Shown: piece after piece, positions 8,276-17,292 of the stretch
Position numbering within the stretch: position 1 is the first letter of the stretch
Layout: every line of letters begins with the position of its first letter
DNA from: Rhodopseudomonas sp. P2A-2r
GTDB lineage: Bacteria; Pseudomonadota; Alphaproteobacteria; Rhizobiales; Xanthobacteraceae
NCBI RefSeq assembly: GCF_026015985.1
Contig: NZ_CP110389.1
Location: 682,001 to 746,000, forward strand
Length of the DNA: 64,000 bases
Reading direction: 5' to 3'
Translations under genes and position numbers: made by a program
Notes under the pieces: model-generated
The model's input: only the letters and a program-made list of their open reading frames with translations
Told to the model about the DNA's origin: nothing
Databases searched by the model: none

Positions 8276-9967
8276 ATGCTCGCCAGCTTTTCCATTCGCA
8301 GCAAGATCACCATTGTCATTGCATTTCTACTTGTGGCGATGACGGGCATGGGCGTGCTTGCCGTCAGCAAGATGCAAGACATCAACGCCAGGGCGGTGGA
8401 CATCCAGAGCAACTGGCTGCCGAGCGTGCGTGCGCTCGGCGAACTGCGCTCGGGCGTCATCTCCTACCGCAGCGTGATCCGGGCGCATCTACTGGCGGAG
8501 ACGCTCGAGGAAAAGCTGTCGAGGGAGAAGGCGCTGGAAGGCGTCGTGGAGCGTAACGCCAAGATCCGCGCCACCTACGAGCCGATGATCACGTCGCCAG
8601 AAGAGCGCTCGATATACCAGGAGTGGGCTGCAAGCTGGACCGAGTATCAGCAGGGCGCCCAGCAGGTGATGGCCCTTTCGCGCGCCAGTGTGGGCAAGCT
8701 TCCGGTTGAAGCCAACGCGATGGTCGCAAAGACGCTCGGCCCGATCGGGACCAAATCGGAAGAGCTTCTCGACAAGGATATCGCTTTGAACGACAAAGGC
8801 GCGATCGCGGCCGGTGCGGAAGCCACCGACACCTACCGCGCCGCCTTTACGTTGCTGTCGATCATCCTCGGCGTCGCCGCCGTGCTCGGCATCGGTGTCG
8901 GCATTTATCTCGTCCGCGACGTGTCCTCGGGCATTGCCTCGATCGTCAAGCCGATGCAGGCGCTCGGCGCCGGCGATCTCACGGCCGTGGTCCCGCATCA
9001 GGGCATGAAGACAGAAATCGGCTCGATGGGCGACGCGCTCCAAGTGTTCAAGCAGGCGCTGATCGACAAAAAGGCGGCGGACGAGGCCGCGATGGTCGAT
9101 GCCGAAGCCAAGATCGAGCGCGGCCGACGCGTCGACAGCATCACCAGCGATTTCGAAGCGATGATTGGCGAGATCGTCGACACGGTGTCGTCGGCTTCGA
9201 CCGAACTGGAAGCTTCTGCCGGGACGCTGACCGCGACCGCCGAGCGCTCGCAGGAATTGACAACAGCCGTCGCGGCAGCTTCGGAAGAAGCCTCGACCAA
9301 TGTACAGTCGGTAGCCTCGGCGACCGAAGAGATGGCCTCGACGGTAAACGAGATCAGCCGGCAGGTGCAGGAATCTGCGACGATCGCAAGCCAAGCCGTC
9401 GAGCAGGCGCGCAAGACCAACGATCGTGTCGGAGAACTCGCGAAGGCTGCAGCGCGGATCGGTGACGTCGTTGAACTAATCAACACCATCGCGGGCCAGA
9501 CCAACCTGCTGGCGCTCAACGCGACCATTGAAGCCGCGCGTGCCGGCGAGGCGGGCCGCGGCTTCGCCGTCGTGGCGTCGGAAGTGAAGGCACTAGCCGA
9601 GCAGACCGCGAAAGCCACCGGCGAGATCAGCGCCCAAATATCCGGCATCCAGGCGGCGACGCAGGAGTCGGTCAGCGCGATTCAGGAGATCGGTACCACA
9701 ATCGGCCGGATGTCGGAGATCTCCTCGACGATTGCCTCTGCGGTAGAAGAGCAAGGTGCCGCGACGCAGGAGATTTCCCGCAACGTTCAGCAGGCCGCAC
9801 AAGGCACGATGCAGGTCAGCGCGAACATCACCGACGTGCAGCGCGGTGCTTCCGAGACCGGTTCGGCTTCGTCGCAGGTGCTGTCGGCAGCACAGTCGCT
9901 ATCCTCCGACAGCAACCGGCTGAAGATGGAAGTCGGCAAGTTTCTGGATGCAGTTAGGGCAGCGTGA
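8276..9967 (+). CDS. Methyl-accepting chemotaxis protein
   Basis: Receptor of 563 residues. It has an N-terminal membrane helix (about residues 10-30), a four-helix-bundle type periplasmic sensor (about 35-185), a second membrane helix (about 188-213, [21 protein letters not shown]), a HAMP domain, then a long coiled-coil signalling domain. The highly conserved hairpin tip that contacts CheA/CheW is present ([40 protein letters not shown]). It would relay a ligand signal to a chemotaxis kinase. It stands alone, between the tRNA-derived scars at about 8.0 and 10.3 kb, so it may be a cargo gene of a tRNA-targeting insertion. No che genes are nearby. Confidence 0.93.
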   Translation: MLASFSIRSKITIVIAFLLVAMTGMGVLAVSKMQDINARAVDIQSNWLPSVRALGELRSGVISYRSVIRAHLLAETLEEKLSREKALEGVVERNAKIRATYEPMITSPEERSIYQEWAASWTEYQQGAQQVMALSRASVGKLPVEANAMVAKTLGPIGTKSEELLDKDIALNDKGAIAAGAEATDTYRAAFTLLSIILGVAAVLGIGVGIYLVRDVSSGIASIVKPMQALGAGDLTAVVPHQGMKTEIGSMGDALQVFKQALIDKKAADEAAMVDAEAKIERGRRVDSITSDFEAMIGEIVDTVSSASTELEASAGTLTATAERSQELTTAVAAASEEASTNVQSVASATEEMASTVNEISRQVQESATIASQAVEQARKTNDRVGELAKAAARIGDVVELINTIAGQTNLLALNATIEAARAGEAGRGFAVVASEVKALAEQTAKATGEISAQISGIQAATQESVSAIQEIGTTIGRMSEISSTIASAVEEQGAATQEISRNVQQAAQGTMQVSANITDVQRGASETGSASSQVLSAAQSLSSDSNRLKMEVGKFLDAVRAA

Positions 9968-10317
9968 TGCGGTCCCAAACTGAAAACATGCAACATTCGG
10001 CCTGCAGTTGCAGCTGAACGGGCGGGACCGGGGTGGCGAGTTCACGTTCGAGCAGGTCAAAACCTAATGCAGCAATCAGCACTGCGCCAGCCGCGGAAAC
10101 CTGGCTGCCGGCTGATCATCCTTTGATAAAGCAGGAATTCGTTCCTTTCACGTCAATAGCCTATCTGACTCAACCGCGGAAAATCGCTGACGCCATCGGC
10201 TTACGCCGGCTGGAAAAGAATGGCGACTCTAAGAAAACCTCGGCTCCTCACAGCGATCCAGGCTGAAAATACATCCTGGAACGAACGGTGATCATGAGGG
10301 GCGGCAAAATTGGGGGT

Positions 10318-10344
10318 GTTTGTTGCGGGCCCCCGCAACCAAAC
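10318..10344. repeat. Hairpin made of a tRNA acceptor end and its inverse
   Basis: GTTTGTTGCGGG (10318-10329) is followed by CCCCGCAACCAAAC (10331-10344), its reverse complement apart from two extra bases in the right arm. The right arm is identical to the 14 bases at 8020-8033, the end of the tRNA fragment. It may be an attachment-site scar. Confidence 0.6.
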
Positions 10345-10377
10345 ATCTTATTGATCTAAATGGATAAAATGACAATT

Positions 10378-10399
10378 CCGCCCTCATGGGCGGCTTTTT
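10378..10399 (+). terminator. Rho-independent terminator-like hairpin
   Basis: CCGCCC-TCAT-GGGCGG is a perfect 6-bp stem with a 4-base loop followed by CTTTTT. It has the form of an intrinsic terminator on the + strand. It sits just after the tRNA-end hairpin, so it could have belonged to the original tRNA transcription unit. Between 9968 and 10690 no intact gene is seen. Confidence 0.65.
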
Positions 10400-10468
10400 C
10401 ATTTTGAGGAATCGCCACCAAGTCGCCACCGTGCGCCAATTGGTTATGGCGTCTTCGAAACCTTTCGG

Positions 10469-10602
10469 TATCCGACGATGCAATTGAGGCGATGTTAAAC
10501 GAGCTCGCTGTTGAGCTGGGCGCTGCGCTCGGCCAAGAGCGCATGTATGTCACGTTTACTGATCGAACATGGATATTGGACGCAGGCGAACGTTCGAACT
10601 AG
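10469..10602 (+). pseudogene. Truncated 3' copy of the gene at 61292-61747
   Basis: These 134 bp match 61614-61747 with only two mismatches and encode the last 44 residues of that protein (SDDAIEAMLNELAVELG.. to the same TAG stop). The upstream part is missing and replaced by unrelated sequence, so this is a fragment. Near-identity over 134 bp, 51 kb apart, implies a recent duplication, transposition or recombination. Confidence 0.85.
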
Positions 10603-10689
10603 GCCGTGAACCCATAAATCTGCTGGGCGAGAGGCTTGACAGAGCGTTCTATAACGCAGTTGAACCCACAAAGAGCCAAAGCCGCCACG

Positions 10690-12477
10690 TTAGCCGGGCT
10701 CCATTCCGTGTTGCTTGATAACTGACGCGGCATCGGGCGCGGTAATCGACTTCACCAGCGCCATGGCAGCCCCGATTTGCTTTGTACCATTTGAAATGCC
10801 CGCTGAGTAGATTGTAACTTTTTGTACGTCAGCTGGCAGCGGACCCAAATAATCCACACCCGGCTCATGGATCAGTTCGCTAATTTGCTGAAAACCAATT
10901 TCGGCGTCTCCGCTGGCAATTAGTGTTCCGATACGAACACCTGACGGAGTTTCCTTCAACTTGGGCTTGACGGCATCCGAAATTCCCATCTGGGCGATGA
11001 GGCTCACCAGATAGACACCGCTGGCACCCGTCGAGTAGAGGTCCCGCGCCTGCGCCAGATGGCTCGATCCCGCGCTGGTCAATCCGCTCGTCATGCAGAA
11101 GCGCGCGGCGGTCTCATGGGCAAACGCTTCGATCTGCAGGTAACTGTGCTCGCGCGCGAGATCGATCGCCTGCTGGTACAGCCGCAGGGCGTCGAATGAC
11201 CGCCCATTGATTCCGGCGAGTTCGCCTTCGAGCAGCGCCGAGCGATGCGCGAAGTTGGCGGGGCATTGCATCGCGAGGATGGCGAGTTCGGCGCTGTGGG
11301 TGCGAATCTCGTCGAGTTGATCGGGGGTGACGCTTGCCGTTGCGCACAGAGCGGCCTTGGCGAGCCCGGCATGGAAATGATACTCGACCAGTTCGAGATG
11401 CCCGCCGGACGTCCAGACCAGCGGCGCTGCCTTCTGTGCCGCGGATACCGCCTCATCGAAATCACCGCCGATCAAGCGCAGCTGCAGTTTGCGGATCCAG
11501 TACCAGCAGGCTGCGATCGACAGTTCCGGATTGGCATCGAGGTAGGCCTCGTAGTTCGACTCGTGGAAATCTTGGTCGTCGAATGCGGGAAAGTGTTGCG
11601 TCAAGCCGCGCAATGCGCGGGTGAGGCGGAGCTGTGTTGCGACAATCTCGACAATCAGGCCGAATTTCGCCGTGGTGACGAATGTCAGCTTCGTCTCGGC
11701 TTCCTGCTGCGTCGCCGCCAGCGGCTGGCCACGGAACAGCAGGCTGCTGATCATCGTACAGCTGCTGAAGCCGGCATAGGTCAGGTCGCCGCGTTCGTTC
11801 GCCGTCTGGAAGGCTTCGCGCAGCAGGGCGTCACCCTGCGCGACCGGCAGGCTGTAGGGCATGACGTGGTAGGCAAAAGCCATCTGGACGCGCGGCTGAA
11901 GGAGATCGAGCCCGGTGTCGCTGGACAGGCGAAAGCCGAGTTGTCCAAATTCGTATCCGGCAGCCCACGCGCCGAATCGCGGCCCGAGCACCATGCCAAG
12001 ATACACGTAGCCCAAGCTCAAAGCATCGCTGTTGCCAAAGGTACGGCTGATGGTCGCCATCCGGCACAGCACGAGGCAGACGAGGTTGTTGTCGGTAAAG
12101 AACGCCGGCGGCAGCACCGCCGTCAGCACATCCAGAATGATGCGCTGCAGGGGATCCGAGATGACAGGCATAGCGATCCGATCGTCGATCGATTCCAATT
12201 CGATCTCCTGCAAGATCGGCTCGTATTCCAGCAAGATTGCGGCTTGGTCGGGATGTGGCACCCAGTTGATGCCCACCTTTTCGAGGAAGGTGAGGCACTC
12301 ACCGACGGCGCGGTCGAGCTGACCCGCCGCGGTCAGAAGCGTGATCTGCAGCCAGGTGACGGTGCTGCGTTCGGCGAGCGTGATGTCGCGCGCGGCCAAC
12401 GCAGGGACCCCGGAGTGCAGATCACGGCGAGGCATGTCCTCTCTGTGGCCGGCGACGGACCGGCTACGTCGATTCAT
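10690..12477 (-). CDS. Chimeric ORF: TPR region fused to ModA-like binding-protein C terminus
   Basis: An open frame of 595 residues that looks like two unrelated genes joined. Residues 1 to about 480 resemble the helical TPR region found between the ATPase and histidine-kinase parts of very large multidomain kinases (RAFRELGDLTYAGF-type repeats; here NERGDLTYAGFSSCTM, SLGYVYLGMVLG). From about residue 482 (GASGVYLVSLIAQMGI) the sequence matches the last lobe of a molybdate/ModA-like solute-binding protein: SGDAEIGFQQISEL, LGPLPADVQKVTIYSAGI. There is no signal peptide, kinase, ATPase or GAF part. The junction lies near 11035. It is probably a deletion product and may not make a useful protein. 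The frame itself is intact from ATG 12477. Confidence 0.6.
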   Translation of the reverse strand: MNRRSRSVAGHREDMPRRDLHSGVPALAARDITLAERSTVTWLQITLLTAAGQLDRAVGECLTFLEKVGINWVPHPDQAAILLEYEPILQEIELESIDDRIAMPVISDPLQRIILDVLTAVLPPAFFTDNNLVCLVLCRMATISRTFGNSDALSLGYVYLGMVLGPRFGAWAAGYEFGQLGFRLSSDTGLDLLQPRVQMAFAYHVMPYSLPVAQGDALLREAFQTANERGDLTYAGFSSCTMISSLLFRGQPLAATQQEAETKLTFVTTAKFGLIVEIVATQLRLTRALRGLTQHFPAFDDQDFHESNYEAYLDANPELSIAACWYWIRKLQLRLIGGDFDEAVSAAQKAAPLVWTSGGHLELVEYHFHAGLAKAALCATASVTPDQLDEIRTHSAELAILAMQCPANFAHRSALLEGELAGINGRSFDALRLYQQAIDLAREHSYLQIEAFAHETAARFCMTSGLTSAGSSHLAQARDLYSTGASGVYLVSLIAQMGISDAVKPKLKETPSGVRIGTLIASGDAEIGFQQISELIHEPGVDYLGPLPADVQKVTIYSAGISNGTKQIGAAMALVKSITAPDAASVIKQHGMEPG

Positions 12478-12707
12478 CTATCCGATTTTACTGAATTGCG
12501 ACAATGCTGACTTTTGTACAAGACCGCCAAATCGGCCGACGCCAAGTTCCCACGCTTGTGGTGGTCGTGCAGGCATCCGCTCCAGAGCCGACGACGGCGC
12601 GCCGGTGCGGACAAAGCAGGGCGCCAATGGCCTGCATTCATTGATTTTCTTCTGCAATAGATTGGCGCCAGGCATGATCGATGCCTTTCATGACCTGACT
12701 GCGTGAC

Positions 12708-13883
12708 ATGACGTCCACCCGAGCGCCTGAATTGTGGAACGATCGCGACCGCGTTGCGGCCCTGCACCGCTACGAGATTCTCGACTCGGCATCCGAGGCT
12801 GATTTCTTCGACTTCGTGCAAATCGCTTCCGACATCTGCAGCACGCCGATTGCCGCGATCAATTTGATCGACGGCCACAGGCACTGGACGCTCACCGGTG
12901 TCGGACATGGCGCTCAGGAACTGCCTCTCAATCACTCGATCTGCGCGCAGGCGATCCTTCAAAAGGATATTTTCGTCGTCGCCGACCTGTCGTCTGACCA
13001 CCGATTTCACGACAATCCGCTCGTGCTGGATGATCCGAAGCTGCGGTTCTACGCCAGCGCGCTGCTGGAGACGCCGACGGGCCTGCCGATCGGCACGGTC
13101 TGCGTCCTCGATCACGTGGCGCGGCCGGAGGGCCTTTCCGTTCGCCAGCGCTTCACGCTGCAGGCGCTCGCCCGGCAGATCATGACGCAGCTCGAATTGC
13201 GGCGCGCGATGCTCGATATCACCCACGGTAACGCGACGCGGGATCGGCTGCAGGCGTCGTTGAATGAAAAGGAAGTGCTGCTCAAGGAAGTCCATCACCG
13301 CGTCAAAAACAATCTGCAACTGATCAGCAGCCTGTTGAACCTTCAGGCGTCGCGCATTGCCGATCCTGCCATGGCCTCGCTTCTCATCGACAGCCGCGAC
13401 CGGGTGCGGTCGATGGCCATGGTGCATGAAAATCTCTATCGTGCCGGCAATTTCGCCGAGGTCGCGATGCAGACGCACATCGAGAGCCTGTGCGCGCATC
13501 TGCATCGCGCTTACGGCCTTTCCAGGATCGACATCGCCGCCGAGAGTGATGACGTCACCCTTGACCTCAACCGCGCGGTGTCGTGCGGGCTGATCGTCAA
13601 CGAACTCGTGTCCAACGCGCTGAAGCACGCATTTCCAGGGGACCGCAGCGGCCGCATCACCGTGACTTTCAGCCGCACGCGCGATGGCGCCTACCGTCTC
13701 GCGGTGCGCGACGACGGTGTCGGGATGCCCGATGCCATCGACGTTGCCGATACGTCATCGCTCGGACTGCAACTGGTCCGCGACCTCGTGGAACAACTCG
13801 ACGGCGCGTTGTCGGTCGATCGAAGCGTGGGGGCCAGTTTCGTGCTGACATTCCCCAACCATCCGCCCGCGGTGGCGCAATGA
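12708..13883 (+). CDS. GAF-domain sensor histidine kinase, HisKA_2 type
   Basis: Kinase of 391 residues. The N-terminal GAF domain (about residues 20-165) carries the NLIDGHRHWTLTGVG and NHSICAQAIL motifs seen in soluble GAF kinases. A HisKA_2 dimerisation domain follows with the phospho-acceptor His in LKEVHHRVKNNLQLISSLLNLQ (about 194-213), then an ATPase domain with the N-box (GLIVNELVSNALKHAF) and G-box (VRDDGVGMPD). No membrane helix is visible, so it is cytoplasmic. It is the first gene of a three-gene operon: its TGA overlaps the ATG of the next gene. The signal is unknown; GAF domains bind small ligands. Confidence 0.9.
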   Translation: MTSTRAPELWNDRDRVAALHRYEILDSASEADFFDFVQIASDICSTPIAAINLIDGHRHWTLTGVGHGAQELPLNHSICAQAILQKDIFVVADLSSDHRFHDNPLVLDDPKLRFYASALLETPTGLPIGTVCVLDHVARPEGLSVRQRFTLQALARQIMTQLELRRAMLDITHGNATRDRLQASLNEKEVLLKEVHHRVKNNLQLISSLLNLQASRIADPAMASLLIDSRDRVRSMAMVHENLYRAGNFAEVAMQTHIESLCAHLHRAYGLSRIDIAAESDDVTLDLNRAVSCGLIVNELVSNALKHAFPGDRSGRITVTFSRTRDGAYRLAVRDDGVGMPDAIDVADTSSLGLQLVRDLVEQLDGALSVDRSVGASFVLTFPNHPPAVAQ

Positions 13884-15393
13884 TGAATCCGGCCCGGATC
13901 ATGATTGTCGAAGATGATCGCATTGTCGCGCGCGACATCCGCGAGCAACTGACGCGCACCGGACATTCGGTCACCGCCGTCACCTCGCGCGGCGAGGCGG
14001 CGGTCGATCTCGCCATCAGTACGCAGCCCGATCTCGTGCTGATGGACATTCGCCTCGAAGGCGAGGTCGACGGCATCGAGGCGGCGAAGCAGATCTGGGC
14101 CCGATGCGGCGTCCCGGTGGTTTTCCTCACTGCCTATGCCGATGACGAGACGGTCCGTCGCGCCAGCCAAGCGGAGCCGTTCGGCTATCTGCTGAAGCCA
14201 TTCGAGGATCTTCAGCTCCGCACCGCGATCGAGATGGCGCTGTACAAGCACCGCGCCGATCGGAGGCTGCGCGAGAGCGAGCGGCGCTATGAGGCGACGC
14301 TGTCGAGCATCGGCGATGGCGTTATCGCTACCGACGAGAAGGGCCAGGTGACCTTCAGCAATCCTGTTGCCGAAGCTATGACCGGATGGACGAGGGATGC
14401 TGCCATCGGCTTGCCGCTGGCGTCGGTCTACCTCGTCATGGATGTGGACAAGCGCCCGGTGCGGGAAACGCCGATCGCGCGCGCGCTCGCGTCATCGCTG
14501 GTCTGCAAGACCGCCGATCGGGCGATCCTGATCTCGCGCGACGGGCAGCAATTTCCGATCGACGAGAAATGCGCGCCGATTATCGGCGATTCCGGCAGCG
14601 TCAGCGGTGCCGTGCTGGTGTTTTCGGACACGTCGGACCGCCGCAGGGCCGCTAGCACGCTGCAGGCAGCGCAGGCGAATCTGGCGCGGATGTCGCGGGT
14701 GACGACGATGGGACAGATGACGGCGTCCATCGCCCACGAGGTCAACCAGCCTTTGATGGCCGTCGTCATGAATGCCGAAGCTTGCTTGAAGTGGATGGAC
14801 GGCGCGCACAGGGACGTCGGCGAAGCGCGCGCCGCCGCCGAGCGGGCTATTTCGGAGGCGCACCGCGCGGCCAAAATCATCGAGCGCATTCGCGCGATTG
14901 CCCGCAACACGCCGGTGACGTTTGAGACCGTCGATCTCAACGAGATTATCGAGGGCATCCTCACGATCGTGCAGCCGGAATTCCGCCATCAGGAGATTGC
15001 GGTCGATATCGAATTGCAGCCGGGTCCGTTGCTGGTCGTAGGCGACCGGATCCAGTTGCAGCAGGTGATGCTGAACCTGCTCTCCAACGCCACGGACGCT
15101 ATCAACGGATGCGCTGCACCGAACCGACGCGCCATCATTCGATCGTGGACTGGAACGTCCGGGGAAATATGGTGGCCGTGGAGGACACCGGAGCGGGCAT
15201 CGCGTCAGATTGTGTCGACCAGATTTTCGAGCCATTCTTCACCACCAAACAGGCCGGCATCGGTATGGGTCTGTCGATCTGCCGTTCGATCGTCGAGGCC
15301 CACGGCGGTGAATTGCGCGTCGAGCCGCGAACGCCGCAGGGCACGCGGTGCCTGTTTTCGTTGCCGCCGGGCGAACCGCAGGGAAGCGTGTGA
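13880..15393 (+). pseudogene. REC-PAS-histidine kinase, frameshifted in the ATPase domain
   Basis: The gene begins at ATG 13880, overlapping the previous stop. It encodes a receiver domain (residues 1-120, MIVEDDRIVARD, phospho-Asp in LVLMDIRLEGEVDG), a PAS domain (about 135-255) and a HisKA domain with His in SIAHEVNQPLMAVV. The ATPase N-box (LLSNATDAIN) is in the same frame, but the G-box (VAVEDTGAGIA) and the end (AGIGMGLSICRSIVEAHGGEL) are in another frame. Loss of one base near 15168 explains this: reading GAA-ATN-ATG-GTG-GCC restores the protein. Without it the frame continues to 15442 with nonsense. Either the kinase is dead or the base is a sequencing error. The organisation resembles FixL-like hybrid kinases paired with FixJ-type regulators. 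Confidence 0.85.
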
Positions 15394-16031
15394 CCGATAC
15401 TCCAAAAACACAGGCAGCTCTCATCGCGGTGATCGACGATGACCAGGGCGTGCGCGACGCGCTCGACGGCATGCTGCGTTCGGTCGGGTTGCAGGTTGTG
15501 TCGTTCGCCTCGACCCAGGATTACCTCGACGAGGAAACGCTCGATGGCTACGGCTGCATCATTCTCGACGTGCGGCTGCCGGGACGCAGCGGCCTCGATT
15601 TTCAGGATGATTTGACAAAGCTCAATGTCACGACGCCGGTGATCATCATCAGCGGGCACGCGGATGTGCCGATGTCGGTGCGTGCCATGAAAGCCGGCGC
15701 GGTCGAGTTCCTGACGAAGCCGGTGCGCGCGCAGGATTTGCTCGATGCCGTTGATGCCGCGCTCGCGCAGGATCGCGCGGCTCGCATCCAGGCGCGACGG
15801 GCCGCCAGCCTCAACCGAGATTTCGACACGCTAACCAACCGCGAACGCGAGGTATTTGAACACGTCGCCTGCGGTCTGATGAACAAGCAAATCGCCGCGG
15901 TACTCGGGTTGAGCGAAGCAACGGTCAAGCTTCATCGCGGTTCAGTGATGCGCAAGATGCGTGCCGGCTCCATTGCTGATCTCGTCCGCATGGCCGATCG
16001 ACTCGGTTACGGAAAGACGCTGGACGACTAG
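15390..16031 (+). CDS. FixJ/NarL-type response regulator
   Basis: Regulator of 213 residues from GTG 15390, which overlaps the TGA of the kinase in its restored frame (GTGA). It has an N-terminal receiver domain (IAVIDDDQGVRDALDGML; phospho-Asp in IILDVRLPGRSG about residue 59; Lys in LTKPVR) and a C-terminal LuxR-type HTH (LTNREREVFEHVACGLMNKQIAAVLGLSEATVKLHR). Overlap suggests translational coupling, so it is the likely output of the two kinases upstream. If the frameshift is real, this regulator could still be driven by the GAF kinase at 12708. Confidence 0.92.
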   Translation: MTDTPKTQAALIAVIDDDQGVRDALDGMLRSVGLQVVSFASTQDYLDEETLDGYGCIILDVRLPGRSGLDFQDDLTKLNVTTPVIIISGHADVPMSVRAMKAGAVEFLTKPVRAQDLLDAVDAALAQDRAARIQARRAASLNRDFDTLTNREREVFEHVACGLMNKQIAAVLGLSEATVKLHRGSVMRKMRAGSIADLVRMADRLGYGKTLDD

Positions 16032-16065
16032 ACCAAAGGCTAGCTGTTCTCCACCATTGGCAAAG

Positions 16066-16090
16066 CGCCGCGCGCTTTCGACGCGCGGCG
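16066..16090 (+). terminator. Strong GC hairpin after the two-component operon
   Basis: CGCCGCGCG (16066-16074) and CGCGCGGCG (16082-16090) form a perfect 9-bp stem with a 7-base loop about 35 bp after the response regulator stop. No T-run follows, so it may pause or stabilise the transcript rather than terminate it alone. Confidence 0.45.
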
Positions 16091-16301
16091 ATGTGGCGTC
16101 GCGAAGACGCGCTCATCATCCAAAAATCGGACTTACAGACAAGACCGCAGCCGCCCCGTCGGTTCAAATCCGCACGAGCGAAATGCCTCGGCTGGACGCG
16201 CCGGCGCAACAAGGCTTCGCCGTCAAAAATGTAACGCCAAGCGGCGCTGCGGCAATCATGCCGATAGCCTACGCCGCCGCGCATCTCACGGAGAATTTCA
16301 A

Positions 16302-16949
16302 ATGTCCATTCTGGAAATGCTGACCCCACAGAACAGCGCGATCGCGCTGATCGATTATCAGCCCGCAATGTTTCAGGGCGTTCAGTCGCATGATCGTCTT
16401 GTCACCGTGAACAATGTGCAGATTCTCGCGAAAGCCGCAAAACTCTTCAATATCCCGACCGTGCTGACGACCGTCGCGCGCGATTCGTTCTCGGGTCCGT
16501 TCATGCCGGAGGTGACATCGCTGTTTCCGGACCATGATGTCATTGATCGCACGTCAATGAATTCCTGGCTCGATCCGAACTTCCGCAAGGCAGTCGCCGC
16601 CACCGGCCGCAAGAAGTTCGTGATTGCCGGTCTCTGGACCGAGGCCTGCGTGATCTTCCCGACGCTGGACATGCTGCGTGAAGGTTTCGAGATCTACATC
16701 GCGGCCGATGCCTGCGGCGATCTTTCGCCGGAAGCCCATGAACGCGCGATGCAGCGCGCCGTCCAGGCCGGCGCCGTGCCGATCACGTCATCGCAGTACG
16801 CTTATGAACTGCAGCAGGACTGGGCTCGCAGCGAAACCTACGAAGGCATGATGGATATCCAGCGTGCGCACTCGCCGTACGGCATCCAGATCCGCTTTTC
16901 CAAGTGGGCACTGGGCGAGCATGCCTCCGAAGGCGGCCCGGCCAAGTAA
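16302..16949 (+). CDS. Isochorismatase-family cysteine hydrolase
   Basis: Hydrolase of 215 residues, YcaC-like. The catalytic Asp is in ALIDYQPAMFQGV, and the nucleophile Cys is in IAGLWTEACVIFPTL, with the usual cis-peptide region before it. The strand and helix pattern FEIYIAADACGDLSPEAHERAMQR is typical. ATG 16302 is preceded by GGAGA. Family members hydrolyse isochorismate, nicotinamide, carbamoyl or similar amide substrates; the substrate here is not predictable. It leads a run with XapX, an amidohydrolase, DoxX and an MFS transporter, all in the same direction with short gaps, which suggests an operon. Confidence 0.88.
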   Translation: MSILEMLTPQNSAIALIDYQPAMFQGVQSHDRLVTVNNVQILAKAAKLFNIPTVLTTVARDSFSGPFMPEVTSLFPDHDVIDRTSMNSWLDPNFRKAVAATGRKKFVIAGLWTEACVIFPTLDMLREGFEIYIAADACGDLSPEAHERAMQRAVQAGAVPITSSQYAYELQQDWARSETYEGMMDIQRAHSPYGIQIRFSKWALGEHASEGGPAK

Positions 16950-16971
16950 CCCATCAGACAGGATTCACCAC

Positions 16972-17241
16972 ATGAGAGCGCATCTGATCTCCCTCGGCGC
17001 TGGCCTGCTGGTCGGCATCATCTACAGCCTGATCAACGTGCGCTCTCCAGCGCCGCCGGTGGTGGCGCTGGTCGGACTGCTCGGCATTCTCGTCGGCGAG
17101 CAGATACCGCCGATGGTGCGCAGCCTCTGGCAAAAGGAGCCGGTGGTCCAGTCCTGGCTCGGCCAGGTCAAGCCGCACATGTTCGGTCATTTGCCCAAGG
17201 GCCGCGCACCAGGCGCCGCGCCACCGCCGGCCGAAGGCTGA
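16972..17241 (+). CDS. XapX-domain small membrane protein
   Basis: Protein of 89 residues from ATG 16972 with AGGA upstream. It has two hydrophobic segments (HLISLGAGLLVGIIYSLI and VVALVGLLGILVGEQ) and the conserved RSPAPPVVALVGLLGILVGEQ pattern of the XapX (DUF1427) family. A polar tail of about 40 residues follows. XapX proteins are small inner-membrane proteins of uncertain role, often next to amidohydrolases and cysteine hydrolases as here. Confidence 0.88.
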   Translation: MRAHLISLGAGLLVGIIYSLINVRSPAPPVVALVGLLGILVGEQIPPMVRSLWQKEPVVQSWLGQVKPHMFGHLPKGRAPGAAPPPAEG

Positions 17242-17292
17242 CATCCAGATATCATCTCACAATGACGGTTCGCGCCGCGTTCAGGAGCTTCC

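Noticed and set aside
10033..10266. 77-residue frame after the chemotaxis gene
   Set aside because: No recognisable domain and no ribosome site. It lies in scar-rich sequence.
11245..12510. Long + strand frame opposite the chimeric ORF
   Set aside because: It is antisense to a frame with clear TPR and binding-protein motifs. Such long antisense frames are expected at this GC content.
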